NCBI GenBank assembly: GCA_029262875.1
Contig: JAJCYO010000075.1
Span: forward strand, 1-64,000
Origin: Flavobacteriales bacterium
GTDB taxonomy: Bacteria; Bacteroidota; Bacteroidia; Flavobacteriales_E; Vicingaceae
Length of the DNA: 64,000 nucleotides
Reading direction: 5' to 3'
Shown here one piece after another: positions 26,401 to 34,967 of the stretch. A program made the translations under genes and the position numbers. Position 1 is the stretch's first letter. Every line of letters starts with the position of its first letter. Below the pieces are notes generated by a model that had not been told where the DNA came from, searched no databases, and was given only the letters and a program-made list of their open reading frames with translations.

Positions 26401-26957
26401 CCGCTATAGTAGCGGTCTCAGGTTTTGGTCCAAACAATATAACCATTACCGCAGATCAGGATACGTTGTATGGTGGTGACGGAACCTTTATTTATGTAAC
26501 ACCAAGTACAGGATTTACTTACCAATGGTCACCTCCAATCTTTTTAAGTAACCCAACCATTCCTAACCCTTATGCTACACCTACTTCTACAATAACATAT
26601 ACCGTTTACTTAACTGAAACGGCAACTGGTTGTACGTATGCAAAGACCTATACACTTTATGCGTTTGAAATAAATTGTGGAGAACCTGATGTTTTTATCC
26701 CAAATGCCTTTACACCTAATCAAGATAATGAAAATGACTTGCTCTTTGTTAGAGGGAATAATGTTGAAAAAATGGTTTTAAAGATTTTTGATCGTTGGGG
26801 AGAATTGGTTTTTGAAACAGACAAGCAATCTAAAGGATGGGATGGTACTTATAAAGGTGAATTGGTAGATCCTGGAGTATTCGTTTACTATCTTGAGATC
26901 ACTTGCGTTGATGGGCAAGAATACTTTAAAAAAGGAAATGTAACCGTAATCAGATAG
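23463..26957 (+). CDS. Giant T9SS type B (CHU_C) surface protein with DUF7948, SBBP and PKD domains
   Basis: An 1164-residue secreted protein. After the signal peptide (FAFNSSYG), residues 22-240 form a DUF7948-type domain (RFTENKGQWEQSFLYKANIG ... YPLIIDP). About 240-750 are SBBP-type propeller repeats with recurrent YLGGS/DFPATLG/TYIGG motifs. A PKD domain (about 760-830, LWDFGGGDTTSQIFNPVKNY) and two or three Ig-like segments follow. The last 90 residues are the gliding-motility-associated type B sorting domain (DVFIPNAFTPNQDNENDLL, KIFDRWGELVFETD, WDGTYKGE, VFVYYLEITC). It is exported through T9SS; type B cargo usually depends on a cognate PorP/SprF protein, which is the next gene 1 nt away. 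Confidence 0.92.
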   Translation: MKLLLKYLPLLFLFAFNSSYGGDGIRFTENKGQWEQSFLYKANIGNGALFLEKTSFTYNFYNADNYHFHNFNADEPAEKLKSHAFRINFVGANNNPSIASKNVFPEYYNYFLGKNSKNWRSNIKAYQLIHYNNIYDHVDLTMYSLGYKLKYDVIVNPGGKVKDVRFKYEGHDKLSIDDNGNLHIVTSVNEIIEQKPFAYQIIEGKKIEVPCQFVIEENTISFKMLKGYKKKYPLIIDPVLIFASYSGSTADNFGMTATYGYDGSLFAGGTAFNVGYPTTLGAFDTSFNGVPSAGITDVVITRYDSTGSNLIYSTYIGGLQAETVHSIIANSNNELYIYGATSSNDFPVTAGAYDQTFNGGSFLNFPNNGTTFNNGTDIYVTKINATGTNLLGSTYIGGSANDGVNHTVNQTYDTLMNNYGDQYRGEIMIDDVGNCYITSSTKSTDFPAINGFDNTLNGHQDGVVFKFNPSLTSLYWSTYLGGSNADAGFSLKVDSSNFVYVCGGTNSTDFPATLGSITTTYQGGKADGYIAKIDSNGSSIIAATYMGTNSYDQCYFIDIDRFGTIYTVGQTEGAFPIINAPYSNPNSGQFIQRIDNNLTTIDYSTLFGNGNINAEFSPSAFLVDRCENVYVSGWGGNILNGTALNNMPTTAGAPQPTSGDGFNFYLFVLERNAQSLLFGTYFGGNTSQEHVDGGTSRFDKQGIVYQSVCAGCWNNNDFPTTPGAWSNVNNSTGCNNGIFKFDFEIIPKAEFTVDTFQGCAPLVITFTNSSNGGDTYLWDFGGGDTTSQIFNPVKNYPTPGVYNVTLIITDSICNTVDTAFQTITVSPAISVSGGDTTTTCDTTTLDISTTGGPSIFIWSSNNQFTDTLNTNLGDSNYVATPSDTTWYYVMATNGVCSAIDSFLVYYPGFQIQALGGSVCLGNSDTLDVTNLSGQTLTYSWTPTANISSGANTANPIVNPDSTTTYTVIAQNSYGCTDTSSAIVAVSGFGPNNITITADQDTLYGGDGTFIYVTPSTGFTYQWSPPIFLSNPTIPNPYATPTSTITYTVYLTETATGCTYAKTYTLYAFEINCGEPDVFIPNAFTPNQDNENDLLFVRGNNVEKMVLKIFDRWGELVFETDKQSKGWDGTYKGELVDPGVFVYYLEITCVDGQEYFKKGNVTVIR

Positions 26958-26958
26958 T

Positions 26959-27963
26959 TTGAAAGCATTAATTATTAAAATATCAATTTTTATTTTTTCA
27001 ATTTTCAGTTTTCAATTGTTAACGGGACAGGACATTCACTTTTCTCAGTTCTACAACTCTCCATTAAATTTAAACCCTGGGTTAATTGGTGGTTTTAAGG
27101 GAGATTATCGATTGGTTGCTAACCAACGAACACAATGGAGTTCAGTAACAACACCTTATGCTACCTATGGATTGAGTGTAGATGCCAAGCGTATTTTTAG
27201 TTCTCCAGTAAGTGCTGGACTATCTGTTTATCAAGATAAAGCAGGTGATTCTGATTTTAGTACGCTGCAAATTGCTTTAGGTGGTGTATATACATTTCAA
27301 TTGGGTGATTCCTCTCAGAGTATTAGTATTGGAGCACAACCTGCTTTTACGCAACGAAGTATTAATTACAACAAGCTACAGTTCGACAACCAATACAATG
27401 GTAGTTTTTACGATGCCAGCCTTGGCAATGGAGAAACATTTGGTAACAATGGTAGAACTTATTTTAATTTGCATGGAGGTGTAACTTGGAATTACGAAAT
27501 TGCTCAACGAAAAGAAGTTGGTGCTGGAATTGCAATGCACAACATCATTAAACCTCAACAATCCTTTTTTAACGAAGATATCCCACTGCACCAACGGTTT
27601 ACAGCAAACATTAATGGCCTGTTTCGTATAAGTGATAAAATAGATGGCTTACCGCATATTATCTGGCAAAAACAACACAAGTTTCAGGAAATTATTTTTG
27701 GTGGACAGGGAAAATACCACCTCAACAAAGGAAATTACAAGGCACTCTATGCTGGAATATGGTACCGTAATTCTGATGCAAGTTATTTTAGCGTTGGCAT
27801 GGATTATGGCAATTTTCATGTTGGCGTAAGTTATGACTTAAACCTTTCTTCATTAAGAGTAGCTAGTAACCGTAGAGGTGGTTTTGAATTTGCGCTCATC
27901 TACATATTTGAACGTTACAGACCCGATCTTAGACGTTATAAATCTTGTCCTGATTATATTTAG
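26959..27963 (+). CDS. PorP/SprF-family T9SS outer-membrane protein
   Basis: A 334-residue beta-barrel protein with TTG start and a signal peptide ending near LLTGQ. Signatures are DIHFSQFYNSPLNLNPGLIGGF, RLVANQRTQWSSV and YATYGLSVDAK at the start and YDLNLSSLR ... GGFEFALIYIFER at the end, all typical of PorP/SprF. In Flavobacterium johnsoniae SprF is required for secretion and attachment of the type B adhesin SprB. Here it directly follows a type B cargo gene, so it is probably its dedicated partner. Confidence 0.93.
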   Translation: MKALIIKISIFIFSIFSFQLLTGQDIHFSQFYNSPLNLNPGLIGGFKGDYRLVANQRTQWSSVTTPYATYGLSVDAKRIFSSPVSAGLSVYQDKAGDSDFSTLQIALGGVYTFQLGDSSQSISIGAQPAFTQRSINYNKLQFDNQYNGSFYDASLGNGETFGNNGRTYFNLHGGVTWNYEIAQRKEVGAGIAMHNIIKPQQSFFNEDIPLHQRFTANINGLFRISDKIDGLPHIIWQKQHKFQEIIFGGQGKYHLNKGNYKALYAGIWYRNSDASYFSVGMDYGNFHVGVSYDLNLSSLRVASNRRGGFEFALIYIFERYRPDLRRYKSCPDYI

Positions 27964-27971
27964 AAGTAACA

Positions 27972-30272
27972 TTGGTGGGTAAAAACAAGATAAATAACAG
28001 TCGTATTTCTAAGATAGCATTCATTGCTTTCTGTGTATTATTTTCTACTAACCTTGCTGCTCAAAGTCAAAAACAATTGGTTAAGAATGGAGATAAACTA
28101 ATTGAAGAATACCGCGATTACTATGGTGCTTCCATCTGGTACAAAAAAGCCCTTGATATCGACTCTACTTATTTAGACATTGTTTTTAAATATGCTGAAG
28201 CCCTTAGGGGTTATAATGATTATGCAAAAGCAGAATCTAAGTATTACTACATCTACAAAAAAGACAGGGGGAGACTTTATCCAATGGCTCCGTTTTGGTA
28301 TTCAACGATGTTAAAATACAATGGTAAATATTCAGACGCTAAAAAATCATTTAAGCGTAGTAAGCGTTTCTTCTCTAGAGATAGAAAAGGATACCACTAT
28401 CTAAAAGTGATGAATGAAATTAAATCTTGTGAGGAAGCCATTAAGATCATGAAAGATTCAATTCCTTTAGACATTAAGAATGTTGGAAATTCGATTAATA
28501 CATATAATGGTGAACTAAGCGGAACACTCCTCAATGATTCGACCATGGTTTATTCGTCATTGAGAGACGAAAAGATGCAAGGAAATAACATTGTGGTTGA
28601 TACTGCTTCTTACCTATTCAGACTCTTTCAAGGAAGTAAACAAGGAGATGTCTGGAGCATTGATAAGAAGTTGGATGAAAAGATTAACGAACCTGATTTT
28701 AATATTGCTAATGGTTGTTTAAATGCAAAAGGAACTGTTTTTTACTATACACGGTGTGATAGAAGCTATAATTGTAAAATATATGCAATTAACTACAACA
28801 ATGGAGAATGGGAAACTCCATTTGAAGTAAAAGGTGTTAACATTGATGGATTTAACTCTACCCATCCTTCTATAGCAGAAATTGAAGATAAAGAAGTATT
28901 GTTCTTTTCCTCTAATCGGAATGGCGGAGAAGGCCGAATGGATATTTGGTATGCTCGTAAAGATGCTAATGGTAACTTTATGGCACCTGCCAATGCAGGC
29001 AACACCATAAATACGATAGAAGATGAAATAACACCTTATTACAGTCCAAAAGATACGATGCTATACTTTAGTTCTAACTGGCATTATGGTTTAGGTGGTT
29101 TTGATATTTTCAAATCTAAATCCGATGTCATCACTTTTGAGAAACCAAAAAACATGGGATTTCCAATTAATACAAGTACCAATGATTTTTACTACAACAT
29201 TAGAAACAGTACGGCATTAATTACTTCTAATCGAAAGGGTTCTTATACAAAAAAAGGAGAAACCTGTTGCAATGACATTTGGGTCTATGAAATACCCGAC
29301 ACCATCAAACCTCTATACACTACATTAGAGGAGCTTAATCGTTATTTACCTGTTAGGTTGTACTTTCATAATGACCATCCAAATCCTCGTACCACAGATA
29401 CCTTAACGAACTTAAATTACATTACTACCTACAAAGGGTATACGAGGCTATACAACGAATACAAAAGAGAATATGCGAAAGGATTAAAAAAAGAAGAAAA
29501 AGAAGATGCTTTATTAGATATCGAAGACTTATTTAGCGAAAATATTGACAAAGGAGCCAGTGACTTAGCACTATTCACTCCTTTATTAATCAGGGAATTG
29601 GACGCTGGAAAAACGGTAACCTTAACCGTTAAAGGTTTTGCTAGCCCCTTATCTAAATCAGATTACAATGTGAACTTGACGCTACGAAGAGTATCAAGTT
29701 TAATTAATTATTTGAGTGAATATGAAAATGGGAGAATACTACCTTACATTAATGGTACGGCAGAAAATGGAGCAAAATTGGAATTTATTAAAGTCCCGTT
29801 TGGAGAATACCAGTCCGTTAAAACAATTAGTGATGACATCAAAGACCAACGAAATTCTATTTATAGCCCTGGAGCAGCGTTAGAGCGTAAAATAGAAATT
29901 ATTGCTATTCAGGCTAATGATACTAATCAAGTAGCTATGGATGGAAGCGAAATTGAGAAGTTGCCTTTATTAACTTTTAAAGACTCTATTATTCAATTAC
30001 AAGCTGGAGAAACAGAGAAACTTATCAAAATAATAAACAATGGAGAAGCCCCATTAAAGATATTTTCAGCAACATTTAGCTGTGAAGGTTTTACCATTGA
30101 CTTACCTGGATTGGCTATCCCAACCTTCGAACCGTTAGACCTAAAACTAACCTATAACCCTAAAGAGTATAAGGCTAAAACATGTACAGTAGAATTTTTA
30201 ACCAACACCATACCTAATAAGATTCGGATGACTATTCTTGTTAAAGGGGCCCAACCAGTTGAATGGGAATAA
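27972..30272 (+). CDS. TPR/PD40/OmpA-like protein with C-terminal ASH-type domain
   Basis: A 766-residue protein starting at TTG 27972 or GTG 27975. Signal peptide ends near NLAAQ. TPR-like helices fill about 30-155; PD40 propeller repeats fill about 160-430 (CLNAKGTVFYYTR, VLFFSSNRNGGEGRMDIWY, MLYFSSNWHYGLGGFDIF). Then comes a degenerate OmpA-like domain at about 515-650 (VTLTVKGFASPLSKSDYNVNL, TLRRVSSLINYL, ERKIEI) and a C-terminal DUF1573/ASH-like beta domain (about 660-766). It is a paralogue of the 2088 gene. It lies in the type B cargo-PorP-OmpA operon, a recurrent trio in this phylum, and probably links the surface adhesin to the cell wall. Confidence 0.85.
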   Translation: MVGKNKINNSRISKIAFIAFCVLFSTNLAAQSQKQLVKNGDKLIEEYRDYYGASIWYKKALDIDSTYLDIVFKYAEALRGYNDYAKAESKYYYIYKKDRGRLYPMAPFWYSTMLKYNGKYSDAKKSFKRSKRFFSRDRKGYHYLKVMNEIKSCEEAIKIMKDSIPLDIKNVGNSINTYNGELSGTLLNDSTMVYSSLRDEKMQGNNIVVDTASYLFRLFQGSKQGDVWSIDKKLDEKINEPDFNIANGCLNAKGTVFYYTRCDRSYNCKIYAINYNNGEWETPFEVKGVNIDGFNSTHPSIAEIEDKEVLFFSSNRNGGEGRMDIWYARKDANGNFMAPANAGNTINTIEDEITPYYSPKDTMLYFSSNWHYGLGGFDIFKSKSDVITFEKPKNMGFPINTSTNDFYYNIRNSTALITSNRKGSYTKKGETCCNDIWVYEIPDTIKPLYTTLEELNRYLPVRLYFHNDHPNPRTTDTLTNLNYITTYKGYTRLYNEYKREYAKGLKKEEKEDALLDIEDLFSENIDKGASDLALFTPLLIRELDAGKTVTLTVKGFASPLSKSDYNVNLTLRRVSSLINYLSEYENGRILPYINGTAENGAKLEFIKVPFGEYQSVKTISDDIKDQRNSIYSPGAALERKIEIIAIQANDTNQVAMDGSEIEKLPLLTFKDSIIQLQAGETEKLIKIINNGEAPLKIFSATFSCEGFTIDLPGLAIPTFEPLDLKLTYNPKEYKAKTCTVEFLTNTIPNKIRMTILVKGAQPVEWE

Positions 30273-30307
30273 GTTTAAATCAAGAAAACAATTATTAAAT
30301 TAAAAAC

Positions 30308-31417
30308 ATGAAAAATTCACTTTATTCCACTTGTAAACTAATGGGGCTTACCCTTTTCTTTTTCACAATACTATCTTGCTCCAGCAAAAAAGAAATTGAT
30401 GAAACTGCTCCTGAAGAATTTACTTCGAGTAGCTCTTGTAATTTACCGCAGATAAATGGCAGTTCAAATGTTGAAGGTTTTGGAATTCTTGAAAAATTTT
30501 CAGGAATATGGAATGGTCCAGTATTCTCTCCTACTCCACTGGGCAGCTATCCTGAATGGATTGTAGATTTTAGACCTATTTCATCTTCACAAATTTCAGC
30601 CAAAAATGAATTGGATTCGTTAAACGATATTTTCATGAGCTTTTTTATTGTAAAACATGAATGCAGCTATAAAGTTGCATTTAGAAATGGAGGAGGTTTT
30701 GCTGGTTCAGTTCGTAATGCATATATGGTTATTGATAGTTTAAATGAAGGTCCTTCCGAATCGTTTTACCGATTTGTTGACCCCATCTCTGGCGGAAACC
30801 GTGTTTATACTGACATCACTTTTAAGCAGGATAGTCTTATAATGCATGTCTACACCAACAAATACGGCTCTTTACCTTCTGCTGTTACCCATATGATTTG
30901 GACGGCCAATCAAAGGGATACCACTTCAGCTCAAAATGCCATAAACCTCTTTAATTTTCCCCAAAAACAATTGACAAAAGATTTTTCAACCACTTTTGAT
31001 GGATTATCGGATGCTGTTTTTTACGCTGCTGCTGCTGACCCATACCCTGAACAAAACCAGCCATATTTAGGAACATCCAACGTCAACATAAACATAACAA
31101 ATCCGGTAACAGTTGACACCTCTAAAAAAGTCCTCATCATTATTACCACTCAAAAACTATTTAGTGGGGTAACCTTTATGCCAGCTAATTTAGATTTTCG
31201 ATCGAGGTATGTTTTTGTAAAAGCGAATAATCCTTCCAGTTATAATTTTAATTACATGCACCCAGGTGATTACTATGTAAATGCCATTTATGATAGTAAT
31301 GGAGATTTTAATTTTTCAAGTGGGGACTACATGAACAGTAGTTTCGACATTCCTTTTACCTTAACAAATCAAGGAACTAGCAGTACAAATGTTAACATCA
31401 ACTTTCAAATCCCGTAA
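30308..31417 (+). CDS. Uncharacterised lipoprotein
   Basis: A 369-residue lipoprotein; the signal peptide ends at lipobox TILSC. Residues about 55-200 contain FSGIWNGPVFSP and alternating strands, somewhat like a calycin/lipocalin barrel, but I cannot confirm it. A C-terminal region (about 270-369) has beta-sandwich character and DSNGDFNFSSGDYM, which may bind Ca2+. It starts 35 nt after the PD40/OmpA gene and is probably in the same transcript. Function is unknown. Confidence 0.65.
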   Translation: MKNSLYSTCKLMGLTLFFFTILSCSSKKEIDETAPEEFTSSSSCNLPQINGSSNVEGFGILEKFSGIWNGPVFSPTPLGSYPEWIVDFRPISSSQISAKNELDSLNDIFMSFFIVKHECSYKVAFRNGGGFAGSVRNAYMVIDSLNEGPSESFYRFVDPISGGNRVYTDITFKQDSLIMHVYTNKYGSLPSAVTHMIWTANQRDTTSAQNAINLFNFPQKQLTKDFSTTFDGLSDAVFYAAAADPYPEQNQPYLGTSNVNINITNPVTVDTSKKVLIIITTQKLFSGVTFMPANLDFRSRYVFVKANNPSSYNFNYMHPGDYYVNAIYDSNGDFNFSSGDYMNSSFDIPFTLTNQGTSSTNVNINFQIP

Positions 31418-31438
31418 ACGATAATAAAACTATGAAGA

Positions 31439-32365
31439 ATGAGATTACTACCGTTCATATTGCTTTTGATTAGCTTCAGTTCATTTGGACAAACCTATCA
31501 TAAATTTATTGACTCCAATATTTACTGGGATGTTGGCCATGCAGATATGGGCTATATATGCATGCCCTACGGAAATGATGGTCCTTGGAGATTTAGCATT
31601 GGTAGTGACACCATAATCAATTCAACAACTTATAAAATGTTTAGGGCTTATGACTTTATTAACCTTAACACTCCTCCATCACCTAACTGCCCTCCTTTTG
31701 CTATTGACACCTTAAACCATCTGGAAAATACTTTTGGATCAAGAGCCATTATGCGAGAAGACACCATTTTAAAGAAGGTATATAAATATGATACATTTCT
31801 ACAACAAGAAGTACTCTGGTACGACTTTGATGCCCAAATAGGAGACACTATTTTCTATGATCCTCCCATTATTTATTTCGTGGTTGATACCATATACAAC
31901 ATTGTTACCTTAGACGGTAAAACCCGAAAGTATTTTGAATACAACAACAATATGGCAGGTGGCTTAGGTGGTTACTATATAGAAGGATTAGGAGGAAGAG
32001 GTGGTCCATTTTTTGAACCACTTAGCTATTTTGAAGGAGGTCCATGGCTAATGTGTATCAGTGATACCAATCAAAATGCAATCCATACTCCAAGTGGATG
32101 CTATAGTTTTGCTACCGGCTTAAATGAAATCACAAAGGCTAAATCTAAGTTATTGCTATACCCTAACCCGACAACAAAAGAGCTTATCATAAACATAGAT
32201 CAAAATTTCACAGCGTTAATTATGGTTGACATTACTGGTAAAATCATTAAGTCTTTCACAGAAAAAGTTAATCGTATTGATGTTGCTGATTTACCTAAGG
32301 GTATTTATTTCATACAGCTAATAAGGGAAGAAGGTATCATTACCAGAAAGTTTGTAAAACAATAG
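31439..32365 (+). CDS. Secreted protein with T9SS type A sorting domain
   Basis: A 308-residue protein. Signal peptide ends at SSFGQ. The central 200 residues (YHKFIDSNIYWDVG ... IEGLGGRGGPFFEPLSYFEG) are a small domain common in secreted Bacteroidota proteins but without an assigned role. The C-terminal 75 residues are a type A T9SS sorting domain (LLLYPNPTTKELIINI, DLPKGIYFIQLI, ITRKFVKQ). It follows the lipoprotein gene by 21 nt and closes the operon that began at 23463. It ends 5 nt from a convergent gene. Confidence 0.82.
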   Translation: MRLLPFILLLISFSSFGQTYHKFIDSNIYWDVGHADMGYICMPYGNDGPWRFSIGSDTIINSTTYKMFRAYDFINLNTPPSPNCPPFAIDTLNHLENTFGSRAIMREDTILKKVYKYDTFLQQEVLWYDFDAQIGDTIFYDPPIIYFVVDTIYNIVTLDGKTRKYFEYNNNMAGGLGGYYIEGLGGRGGPFFEPLSYFEGGPWLMCISDTNQNAIHTPSGCYSFATGLNEITKAKSKLLLYPNPTTKELIINIDQNFTALIMVDITGKIIKSFTEKVNRIDVADLPKGIYFIQLIREEGIITRKFVKQ

Positions 32366-32370
32366 CTTCA

Positions 32371-32739
32371 TCACTTCAACGTAACTTCACTCTCCAGTTT
32401 AAAAGTAGCAGGTAGTGTATTGTCTATTAAAGGTTCACAAGTACTGTTAAAGTCTTTCTTTAGAAGTTCCTCTAATTCACACAGGGAATCAAACATAACA
32501 TCTTCACAGCCATACCCAAGTACAACGTCTTGTCTAATGTTATGGATAGAACAAGTTGAATCTAAATCGAATGTTATGATTATGGTTCCTTCTATCCCAT
32601 TAATTTCAGCCTCTCGAGGATATTCCATCTTTAAATTATAATGGGTATTCTCTTCATTCGGTGTCTCATTTTCTTGCCCAAAAACGAAAACTGACAGAAA
32701 AGCCAACAAAAATAATATGGTGAAACGTTTAAATAACAT
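32371..32739 (-). CDS. Small secreted TonB C-terminal-like protein
   Basis: A 122-residue protein: signal peptide (FLSVFVFGQ), then one domain with the pattern YPREAEINGIEGTIIITFDL followed by DSTCSIHNIRQDVVLGYGCE, which matches the TonB_C fold (YPxxA, GxVxVxFxV, DGxV). Unlike real TonB it has no membrane anchor or proline-rich spacer, and it has six or so cysteines that could form disulfides. Such stand-alone TonB_C proteins are common in Bacteroidota and of unknown function. It does not overlap neighbours. Confidence 0.72.
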   Translation of the reverse strand: MLFKRFTILFLLAFLSVFVFGQENETPNEENTHYNLKMEYPREAEINGIEGTIIITFDLDSTCSIHNIRQDVVLGYGCEDVMFDSLCELEELLKKDFNSTCEPLIDNTLPATFKLESEVTLK

Positions 32740-32792
32740 ACTTATTAAACGCTAAACGGCTCTAATTTGTTATGTATAATAGCAATTTATAA

Positions 32793-32822
32793 AAAAAGCC
32801 CGTTCAAATGAACGGGCTTTTT
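32793..32822 (-). terminator. Terminator downstream of the M16 peptidase pair
   Basis: A perfect 13-bp stem (AAAAAGCCCGTTC / GAACGGGCTTTTT) with a 4-nt loop, symmetric and so possibly bidirectional. It lies 20 nt after the stop of the M16B gene on the minus strand. Confidence 0.9.
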
Positions 32823-32841
32823 AATTGAATGATGAGTTCAA

Positions 32842-34944
32842 TTATTCAAATATTTCATCACCTAATTTGGTGTTTTGTTCAATTGCTGTCACTTCCATAT
32901 CGATAATCTGTGGTCCAGCAGTTTGTTTGATTTTATGTGCATAGTTAATGCCATTTACCACTTTGTAATCCGAAAATTCAGATACTGAAGTCATAGACCC
33001 TCCACCAGCTTCTTCAGGAACTTCTGTTACTTGCATTGCTTTTACTTGCATGCTTGTTGCAACATCATACCATTCCGTTTCTTTATCTCCACTCTTCTTA
33101 ACCACTTCAATTTTATAAGCATCCTTACCTCCTATTGGCTCAATACCTAATAAAGTATAAGTACTCCCAGAAGTTGCATAGCTTATATCACTGAACATCA
33201 CTGCACTTGCTTTTAAGTCTTCCAATTCTTCACCTTCTACATCTTTATTTCCTTGCATCCCACTCATTTTTCCTTTGGTACCATCAAATGTTTGTTTTTG
33301 AATAACCATTGGTCCCATTGTAATAGACATAGCATATTTGTTTGGTGCTTTGTTGTAACGTGTAATGCTAATTGATTGCCCTTGAACAGATGCACTCATT
33401 TTCATGGTAACATCTTTAATCTTCTTCAATTTTTTATCCAAAGACTTTCCTGCTGGCATACCATACTTTGCTTCAATAAATTTGTCCAACACATTCTCAG
33501 CAGTCATTCCAGCTGGAGCAGGCTTTAATGGCTCTACCCAGTCGTTACCATAAGTGTCATAAAAATCTACCTTTTTACTTGCAGCAAATCCTTTTAACTT
33601 GTCAGCAATTTCTTTATCACCTACAACTAAAATATGTGCATTCTCTGGCTTAATGTATTTTTTAGCCATGGCTTGTACATCTTCTATTGTTACTGCAGCA
33701 ACATTTTTCAAGTAGTTTGCATAATAATCTTCTGGCAAGTTATACTTCTCAGTGTTAATTGCAAAACGGGCAATTGTTTGAGGATCTTGTAAGGTATATG
33801 CAAATGTTCCTGTCATATAATTTTTCACACCTTGTAAATCTTCTTCTGAAACTTTTTCATCAATCATTCTGTTTAACTCTACCATAAATTGAGTAATTGA
33901 GCTATCCGTTACTTCGTTTCTTACTTTAGCACTTGCAGAAAAGCTTCCAACCAATTTACTTGGACTTATTCTTGAGTAAGCTCCGTATGTATAACCATGC
34001 CCCTCTCTTAGGTTCATAAATAACCTTGCCGTAGAACCTCCACCTAAAATAGAGTTCATTACTCTGGCTTTAATTACATCTGGATTATTGTGCTTAAGGT
34101 TAATTGGATACGTAATGTTAATTACAGATTGTACAGCTCCTTCTTTATGAACTACTGCTACTTTCGTTTTACTTGGAGCAGAAGGTGTTCTGTACTTATT
34201 CACAGGAACATCTCCTTTAGCCCAACTTCCAAAGTATTTCTCTATCAAAGGCTTAACTTCAGCAACAGTAACATCACCAACAACAGCTAAATAAGCTACA
34301 TTAGGTTTGAAATACGTTTTATAATGTGCTATACATTTTTCCAAGGTAATTGCTTCCACTGTTTCTTCAGTTGCGACTTCCCCATAAGGGTGGTCTTGAC
34401 CATACAATAAGGCTGCTTTTACATTACCTGCAATTGCATCAGGATCATCTTTAGAAGATGCTATCCCTGAAATCATTTGTTTCTTAATCTTATCTAATTC
34501 TTCCTGTTTAAATTCAGCATTCATCAATACGTCAGACATCATATCTAACAGTTTATTTTGATGCTTTTTTAACGAAGCTGCATAAATTCCACTTGAGGAA
34601 GAACTTAAGGTAGCACCAATGAAATCAATCTCTTCATCAAATTGTTGCTTGGTTCTGTTCTTTGTACCTCTTTCCATTAACTGTCCAGTAACATCTAAAT
34701 AACCAGCCATATCTCCCTCTAATACAGGATCCACATCTAACGATAAAGAATAAGCTACTTTAGGTAATTTGTGGTTTTCTACAACAAATACTTTAAGACC
34801 ATTTTCTAAGGTAAATTTTTCAATCTTACCCAATTTAATTTCTGGCGCAGTTCCAGCTGTAGGCCTTTTACTTCTGTCTAATTTCTGAGCAAAAGCAACT
34901 GAAGTTACTGCTAATACTAATAGGAGTGATAATATCTTTTTCAT
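32842..34944 (-). CDS. M16-family peptidase-like protein, non-catalytic subunit
   Basis: A 700-residue periplasmic protein (signal peptide AVTSVAFAQ). Two M16 halves cover about 35-480. The zinc motif HxxEH is absent: the equivalent segment reads MAGYLDVTGQLMERGT. The second half keeps LREGHGYTYGAYSR, the substrate-binding R/Y region. This is the non-catalytic partner type of two-subunit M16B peptidases; the catalytic partner is the next upstream gene. Residues about 490-700 are an extra domain resembling lipoprotein-carrier (LolA/LolB) folds, as known in Bacteroidota M16 proteins. It follows its partner by 23 nt. Confidence 0.9.
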   Translation of the reverse strand: MKKILSLLLVLAVTSVAFAQKLDRSKRPTAGTAPEIKLGKIEKFTLENGLKVFVVENHKLPKVAYSLSLDVDPVLEGDMAGYLDVTGQLMERGTKNRTKQQFDEEIDFIGATLSSSSSGIYAASLKKHQNKLLDMMSDVLMNAEFKQEELDKIKKQMISGIASSKDDPDAIAGNVKAALLYGQDHPYGEVATEETVEAITLEKCIAHYKTYFKPNVAYLAVVGDVTVAEVKPLIEKYFGSWAKGDVPVNKYRTPSAPSKTKVAVVHKEGAVQSVINITYPINLKHNNPDVIKARVMNSILGGGSTARLFMNLREGHGYTYGAYSRISPSKLVGSFSASAKVRNEVTDSSITQFMVELNRMIDEKVSEEDLQGVKNYMTGTFAYTLQDPQTIARFAINTEKYNLPEDYYANYLKNVAAVTIEDVQAMAKKYIKPENAHILVVGDKEIADKLKGFAASKKVDFYDTYGNDWVEPLKPAPAGMTAENVLDKFIEAKYGMPAGKSLDKKLKKIKDVTMKMSASVQGQSISITRYNKAPNKYAMSITMGPMVIQKQTFDGTKGKMSGMQGNKDVEGEELEDLKASAVMFSDISYATSGSTYTLLGIEPIGGKDAYKIEVVKKSGDKETEWYDVATSMQVKAMQVTEVPEEAGGGSMTSVSEFSDYKVVNGINYAHKIKQTAGPQIIDMEVTAIEQNTKLGDEIFE

Positions 34945-34967
34945 CTTATATAATTTTCTGATCTGTA

